The position numbers and the translations under genes were made by a program. A model generated the notes under the pieces. That model was not told where the DNA came from and did not search any database. It was given only the letters and a program-made list of their open reading frames with translations. This document shows positions 61,109 through 64,000 of a stretch of DNA of 64,000 bases, piece by piece. Source of the stretch: Demequina pelophila (lineage in GTDB: Bacteria; Actinomycetota; Actinomycetes; Actinomycetales; Demequinaceae). Within the stretch, counting starts at the first letter, position 1, and each line of letters begins with the position of its first letter. Location: NCBI RefSeq assembly GCF_000971175.1, contig NZ_BBLY01000001.1:173709-237708 (forward strand), given 5' to 3'.

Positions 61109-61828
61109 TCAGTCGCAGGTCGCCTCGACCGTCTCCCGTGCATCGTCCCTGGCCAGGAAGCGCTGCAGGGTGGGGAGGGTGACGACGCCGGTGACCGCCT
61201 CGCCGTCGGAGGAGAAGATCACGCCGACCACGTCGCCGGCCGCGTCGACCACGGCCGAGCCGGAGCTGCCCACCTGGGCGCCCATCTGCGCGAGGTAGAC
61301 CGGGGCGCCGTCGGGGTCGAGCTCGTTGTCCGTGACGCCCAGCAGCGGGCCCTCGAGGGTCTCGAGCGGGCCGCCGTAGGGGTAGCCGGAGGCGCTGAGC
61401 GCGTCGCCGACCTCGGGCTCGGTGGCCGCGACGGGTGCCGGCTCGGGGAAGGAGCCATCGATGGTGATGAGCGCCAGGTCGTCCGTCGTGGAGATCGCCG
61501 CCGACGTCACGGGGTACTCCCGGCCCTGGTAGTCGGACAGGTGGATCTCCGTGGCTTCCTCGACCACGTGCCGGTTGGTGACCGCGGTGGTCTGGTCGAG
61601 CATCCACGCCGTGCCGTTGCGGAAGGTGTCGCAGGTGGTGGCCCACACGCGCAGCGCGGCGTGCTCGGCAGGGGTGAAGCCGTCGCCGGGATCGGCCGGG
61701 ACGGCGATCGCCACCGTGGGGGAGGGGGCGGCGTAGGCCTCGGGGTAGAGGGCGCAGCCGGTCGCGCCGAGGGCGAGGGCGGCGACGGTGGCGGCGGCTC
61801 GCGGGCCGACCGCGGCGCCCCTACCCAT
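61109..61828 (-). CDS. secreted trypsin-like serine protease, module 2
   Basis: Exported S1-type protease or protease-like protein of unknown target. The 239-residue product has a signal sequence ending near ATGC (Cys25, possible lipid anchor), then a trypsin fold with the triad His87 (VTNRHVV), Asp116/117 (TTDDLAL) and Ser189 (GSSGSAVV). A cysteine pair at residues 66 and 238 could close the domain. It is the last gene of a four-gene leftward operon and overlaps the coiled-coil gene by 8 nt. Relatedness to the protease at 62387-63148: same Cys spacing (172) and fold order. No PDZ domain, unlike HtrA. Confidence 0.8.
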   Translation of the reverse strand: MGRGAAVGPRAAATVAALALGATGCALYPEAYAAPSPTVAIAVPADPGDGFTPAEHAALRVWATTCDTFRNGTAWMLDQTTAVTNRHVVEEATEIHLSDYQGREYPVTSAAISTTDDLALITIDGSFPEPAPVAATEPEVGDALSASGYPYGGPLETLEGPLLGVTDNELDPDGAPVYLAQMGAQVGSSGSAVVDAAGDVVGVIFSSDGEAVTGVVTLPTLQRFLARDDARETVEATCD

Positions 61829-62390
61829 GCTTCGCGAGGAACTCGTCGTAGGCCTCGTCGACCGAGTCGCAGAACTCGATGATCGACCGCTCGGACTCGG
61901 CGACGCTCGACGGCACGTAGCGCTGGGACTCGTGCAGCACCGCGAAGTGGTCCTGCTGATGGCCCACGCAGGTCGCGTACGCGTCGGCGATGTCCTCGAG
62001 CTCCGCGACCAGCTCCTCCGCGGAGGCGTTGAGGTTGACCGAGCTCGAGTAGCGCTCCTTGAGGGCCGCGAGCTGGGCCTCGACCGTCTCGAGCTCGCTG
62101 ACGCGCGAGCGCAGGGCGTCGCCCTCGACCGTCAGCTCCTCGACGCGGTCCCGCAGCTGCGCGTTCTGGGCGCCCCACGCGATCACGACGGACGCGAGCA
62201 GGCCCGCGAGGGCCGCCACGGCGAGCCCGAGCACCACGACCGGCCAGCGCCGCGGCCGCGACCCGGGCGGGGCCGACGGGACCGTGCCCCCCGGCACGCT
62301 CACGGCCGGCGCGGCCGGTGACCCCGCCCCGTCGGGCGTCCCGAACGCGTCGTCCGTCTCGGGCCGGGCGAACGGGTCGGGGTGGGTCAC
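61821..62390 (-). CDS. membrane-anchored coiled-coil protein, module 2
   Basis: Single-span membrane protein with an outside coiled coil, unrecognised family. The 189-residue product has a Pro/Gly-rich inside tail (about 1-46), a transmembrane helix (about 50-72), a coiled coil (about 75-112, QLRDRVEELTVEGDALRSR), and an outside helical domain with two cysteines, Cys141 (ATCVGHQQD) and Cys174 (IEFCDSVDE), 32 residues apart. The first-module protein has the same pair with the same spacing, so the two are paralogues. GTG 62390 overlaps the stop of the upstream protease gene. Confidence 0.78.
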   Translation of the reverse strand: MTHPDPFARPETDDAFGTPDGAGSPAAPAVSVPGGTVPSAPPGSRPRRWPVVVLGLAVAALAGLLASVVIAWGAQNAQLRDRVEELTVEGDALRSRVSELETVEAQLAALKERYSSSVNLNASAEELVAELEDIADAYATCVGHQQDHFAVLHESQRYVPSSVAESERSIIEFCDSVDEAYDEFLAKHG

Positions 62391-63148
62391 TGTCCCAGAA
62401 TGTCAGGTGTGGGCGGTTCCGTGAATGTGCAGCTGCGCTCGGGCACGAACAGCGACTCCTCGCTCAGCAGCGTGTTGAGCGTGGACACGGGCACGATGAA
62501 GCTCTGGTTGGCGACGTTCTTGGCATACACGACGCCGATCACCTTGCCGTCCTCGTCGAGCACCGGCGACCCCGACGAGCCCTGCTCGACCGTGGCGCTG
62601 GTGGCGAGCACGGTGCCCACCGAGCCGCCGATCGGGTCCTCGGTCGCGCCCAGCACCACGCCCGACGCGGTGGTGAGGCGGCCGCCGTTGGGGTAGCCCA
62701 CGACCGTGATGACGTCGCCGGTCTCGGGGTCCTCGAGCGCGCGGGAGGCGTAGGCGTTGCCCAGCGACTCCTCGGTGGTGATGATCGCGATGTCCGCGAC
62801 CGTGGTGGTCGACGCGGCGGTCGCGGGGATGGAGCGGCCGTCGTAGGTGAGCACGGACAGCCGCTTCGAGTTGGCGATGACGTGACGGTTGGTGACCAGC
62901 GTGTGCTCGTCGAGCGCGAAGCCCGTGCCGGTGGTGATGAAGCCGCAGCCCACGTTGCGCACGCGCACGGTCATGCGCTGCGCCGCGGAGAAGCCGTCGG
63001 GCGACAGCGCGCCCGGGCCCTCGCCGGGGGAGATGGACGGCGTGGGCACGAAGTCGGTGGGCAGCGCCTGGGGCGCCGCCGGGATGGAGCCGCACCCCGC
63101 CAGCGCGAGGGCGCCGGCGGCCGCCATCGCCGTGACCGCACGCCTCAT
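62387..63148 (-). CDS. secreted trypsin-like serine protease (lipoprotein), module 1
   Basis: Exported lipoprotein protease of S1 fold. The 253-residue product has a canonical lipobox LALAGC (Cys19), a Pro/Ser-rich linker, and a protease domain with His89 (VTNRHVI), Asp119 (VADIAII) and Ser192 (EQGSSGSPVL). Cysteines 68 and 240 bracket the domain, 172 residues apart, exactly as in the module-2 protease. No PDZ domain follows. ATG 63148 overlaps the stop of the coiled-coil gene (ATGA). The target is unknown; co-translation with a membrane coiled-coil protein suggests a complex at the cell surface. Confidence 0.82.
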   Translation of the reverse strand: MRRAVTAMAAAGALALAGCGSIPAAPQALPTDFVPTPSISPGEGPGALSPDGFSAAQRMTVRVRNVGCGFITTGTGFALDEHTLVTNRHVIANSKRLSVLTYDGRSIPATAASTTTVADIAIITTEESLGNAYASRALEDPETGDVITVVGYPNGGRLTTASGVVLGATEDPIGGSVGTVLATSATVEQGSSGSPVLDEDGKVIGVVYAKNVANQSFIVPVSTLNTLLSEESLFVPERSCTFTEPPTPDILGQ

Positions 63149-64000
63149 GGCGTGGTCGCCGGCACCGAGGAGGGGGCGAGCGCGGACTGCGCGCGCAGCG
63201 CCTGGGTGCACAGGTCGTTGACCGAGGTGCGGAAGGACTCGACCTCCCCCTCCTCGAGGTCCTCGGGCTGGTCGAGGTACTCGAGCAGCTGGTCGTGCGC
63301 CTCGATGCAGCGCTTGAGACTGGTCGACACGGTCTGCGCGGCCGCGAGGTCCTGCTGCAGCAGCGCGAACTGCTCCTGCGCGAACGCCGCGTCGTCGCCC
63401 CACTGGGCGTTCTCCGCCTGCAGCCGGCTCACCGTGTCCTTCGACGTCGCGAGCTGCTCGCTCAGCAGGTCGATGCGCTCCTGCGCGGTCACGAGCGCCT
63501 CGCGCTCGGCCGCGAGGTCCGCGCCCAGCCCGTAGCTCACGTCCGTGATGTCCTCGACCTGGACGCGCCACTCCTCGGACACGTGCCACAGGTAGGCGGC
63601 GAACGCCGACGCGCCGAGCGTGAGCACGGACAGCAGCGCCACCGTGATGATGAGGCCCACCGGCCGGCGCCGCGTCGGCGCGTGGTGACGGCGCCCGCCG
63701 CGCCTGCGCCGCGGGTGGTCGGGGCCGGCGATCACATGGTCGAGGGGGAGGAACGGGTGGCCGGGGCCGTTGTCGCTCTCGTCGGCGTCCGCCGCTGGAA
63801 CCTCCTGCGCGGCGTCGTCGCCGCGGTCGGTGCGGGTCCACGACCGCCCGTCGGGCCCGACGGGCACGACCGGGATCGCGCCGGTGTGCGGCGAACGCCG
63901 CCCGGGCCGGGTGACACGGGACGATGCAGGGGGAGCCTCGTCGTCGGCGTCGCCCGCGCCTGCGTCCCCTTCGTCCTGCGACGCCTCGTCGACCAGGGGA
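63145..64000 (-). CDS. membrane-anchored coiled-coil protein, module 1 (5' partial)
   Basis: Paralogue of the module-2 coiled-coil protein. The frame stays open to the right edge, and the acidic, Pro/Ala-rich translation there (DDEAPPASSRVTRPGRRSP) looks like real coding sequence, so the N-terminus lies outside the window. The visible part has a cytoplasmic disordered tail, a transmembrane helix (LIITVALLSVLTLGASAFAA), a coiled coil (about 90 residues, EREALVTAQERIDLLSEQL), and two outside cysteines (RCIEAHDQ and NDLCTQAL) 32 residues apart. A one-mismatch GGACGATGCG motif lies in the codons for ASS near 63919. Confidence 0.75.
   Translation of the reverse strand, partial: PLVDEASQDEGDAGAGDADDEAPPASSRVTRPGRRSPHTGAIPVVPVGPDGRSWTRTDRGDDAAQEVPAADADESDNGPGHPFLPLDHVIAGPDHPRRRRGGRRHHAPTRRRPVGLIITVALLSVLTLGASAFAAYLWHVSEEWRVQVEDITDVSYGLGADLAAEREALVTAQERIDLLSEQLATSKDTVSRLQAENAQWGDDAAFAQEQFALLQQDLAAAQTVSTSLKRCIEAHDQLLEYLDQPEDLEEGEVESFRTSVNDLCTQALRAQSALAPSSVPATTP

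Noticed and set aside
61139..61148. Further copy of the iterated 10-mer at the end of the module-2 protease gene
   Set aside because: One mismatch (TGCATCGTCC); counted only as a near match, like those at 319, 15354, 27191, 40332, 43308, 55671, 60872 and 63919.

Overview
The window is a gene-dense chromosomal segment from a very high-G+C actinobacterium, most likely a Micrococcales of the Cellulomonas/Demequina/Beutenbergia kind. The evidence is the G/C-saturated third codon positions, many GTG starts, ATGA/GTGA stop-start overlaps, leaderless TANNNT promoters 6-7 nt before start codons, an actinobacterial HelD, a Wag31-type DivIVA, and the gene order miaB-miaA-dapF-hflX-dinG-lexA-LysM-nrdR. 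No phage, plasmid, insertion sequence, CRISPR array, tRNA or rRNA was seen. This is core genome with small accessory patches.

Layout. (1) 1-15.2 kb: tRNA modification (miaB, cut by the left edge, and miaA), dapF, an RsmC-like methyltransferase, hflX, a DinG-type helicase, then the lexA / LysM divisome-suppressor / nrdR DNA-damage block with three SOS boxes. It continues with serA, a secreted metzincin-like protein, helD, a PAC2 protein and a cold-shock gene with a structured leader. (2) 15.2-20.9 kb: a spermidine-synthase-fold protein, DUF3040, and a leftward operon moxR-DUF58-transglutaminase. (3) 21.1-40.9 kb: an intact division and cell-wall cluster mraZ-rsmH-ftsL-ftsI-murE-murF-mraY-murD-ftsW-murG-murC-ftsQ-ftsZ-pgeF-sepF-yggT-divIVA, followed by a DksA-type zinc-finger gene, lspA and an rluD-family gene. 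MraZ-type GTGGAG repeats face both ways between moxR and mraZ. (4) 40.9-51.2 kb: hrpA, an RNase HI fusion, dnaE, a repeat-rich intergenic zone with a probable 45-residue membrane protein, DUF4260 and VOC genes. (5) 51.3-61.1 kb: histidine genes hisD, hisC, hisB, an unknown gene, hisH and hisA, interrupted by a RecQ-phosphoribosyltransferase fusion and a Cys-tailed CDF transporter, then a lipoprotein and an SseB-family gene. (6) 61.1-64.0 kb: a leftward operon with two copies of a two-gene module. Each module is a membrane-anchored coiled-coil protein with two outside cysteines plus a secreted trypsin-like serine protease. The last gene runs off the right edge.

Most unusual signals. The 10-mer GGACGATGCG / CGCATCGTCC occurs 22 times exactly, mostly in protein linkers and intergenic DNA, and includes a 28-bp perfect palindrome inside the lexA linker. 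The duplicated protease/coiled-coil module has identical cysteine spacing in both copies and is the best candidate for an undescribed system. Two 61-bp repeat elements and a 123-bp inverted-repeat element all lie between convergent genes.

How the genes work together. The central block makes and attaches peptidoglycan precursors (MurC-F, MraY, MurG, FtsW/FtsI) under the division proteins FtsZ, SepF, FtsQ, FtsL and DivIVA. LexA links DNA damage to the LysM protein that probably slows that machinery. RecQ, DinG, DnaE and HelD serve replication, repair and transcription recovery.
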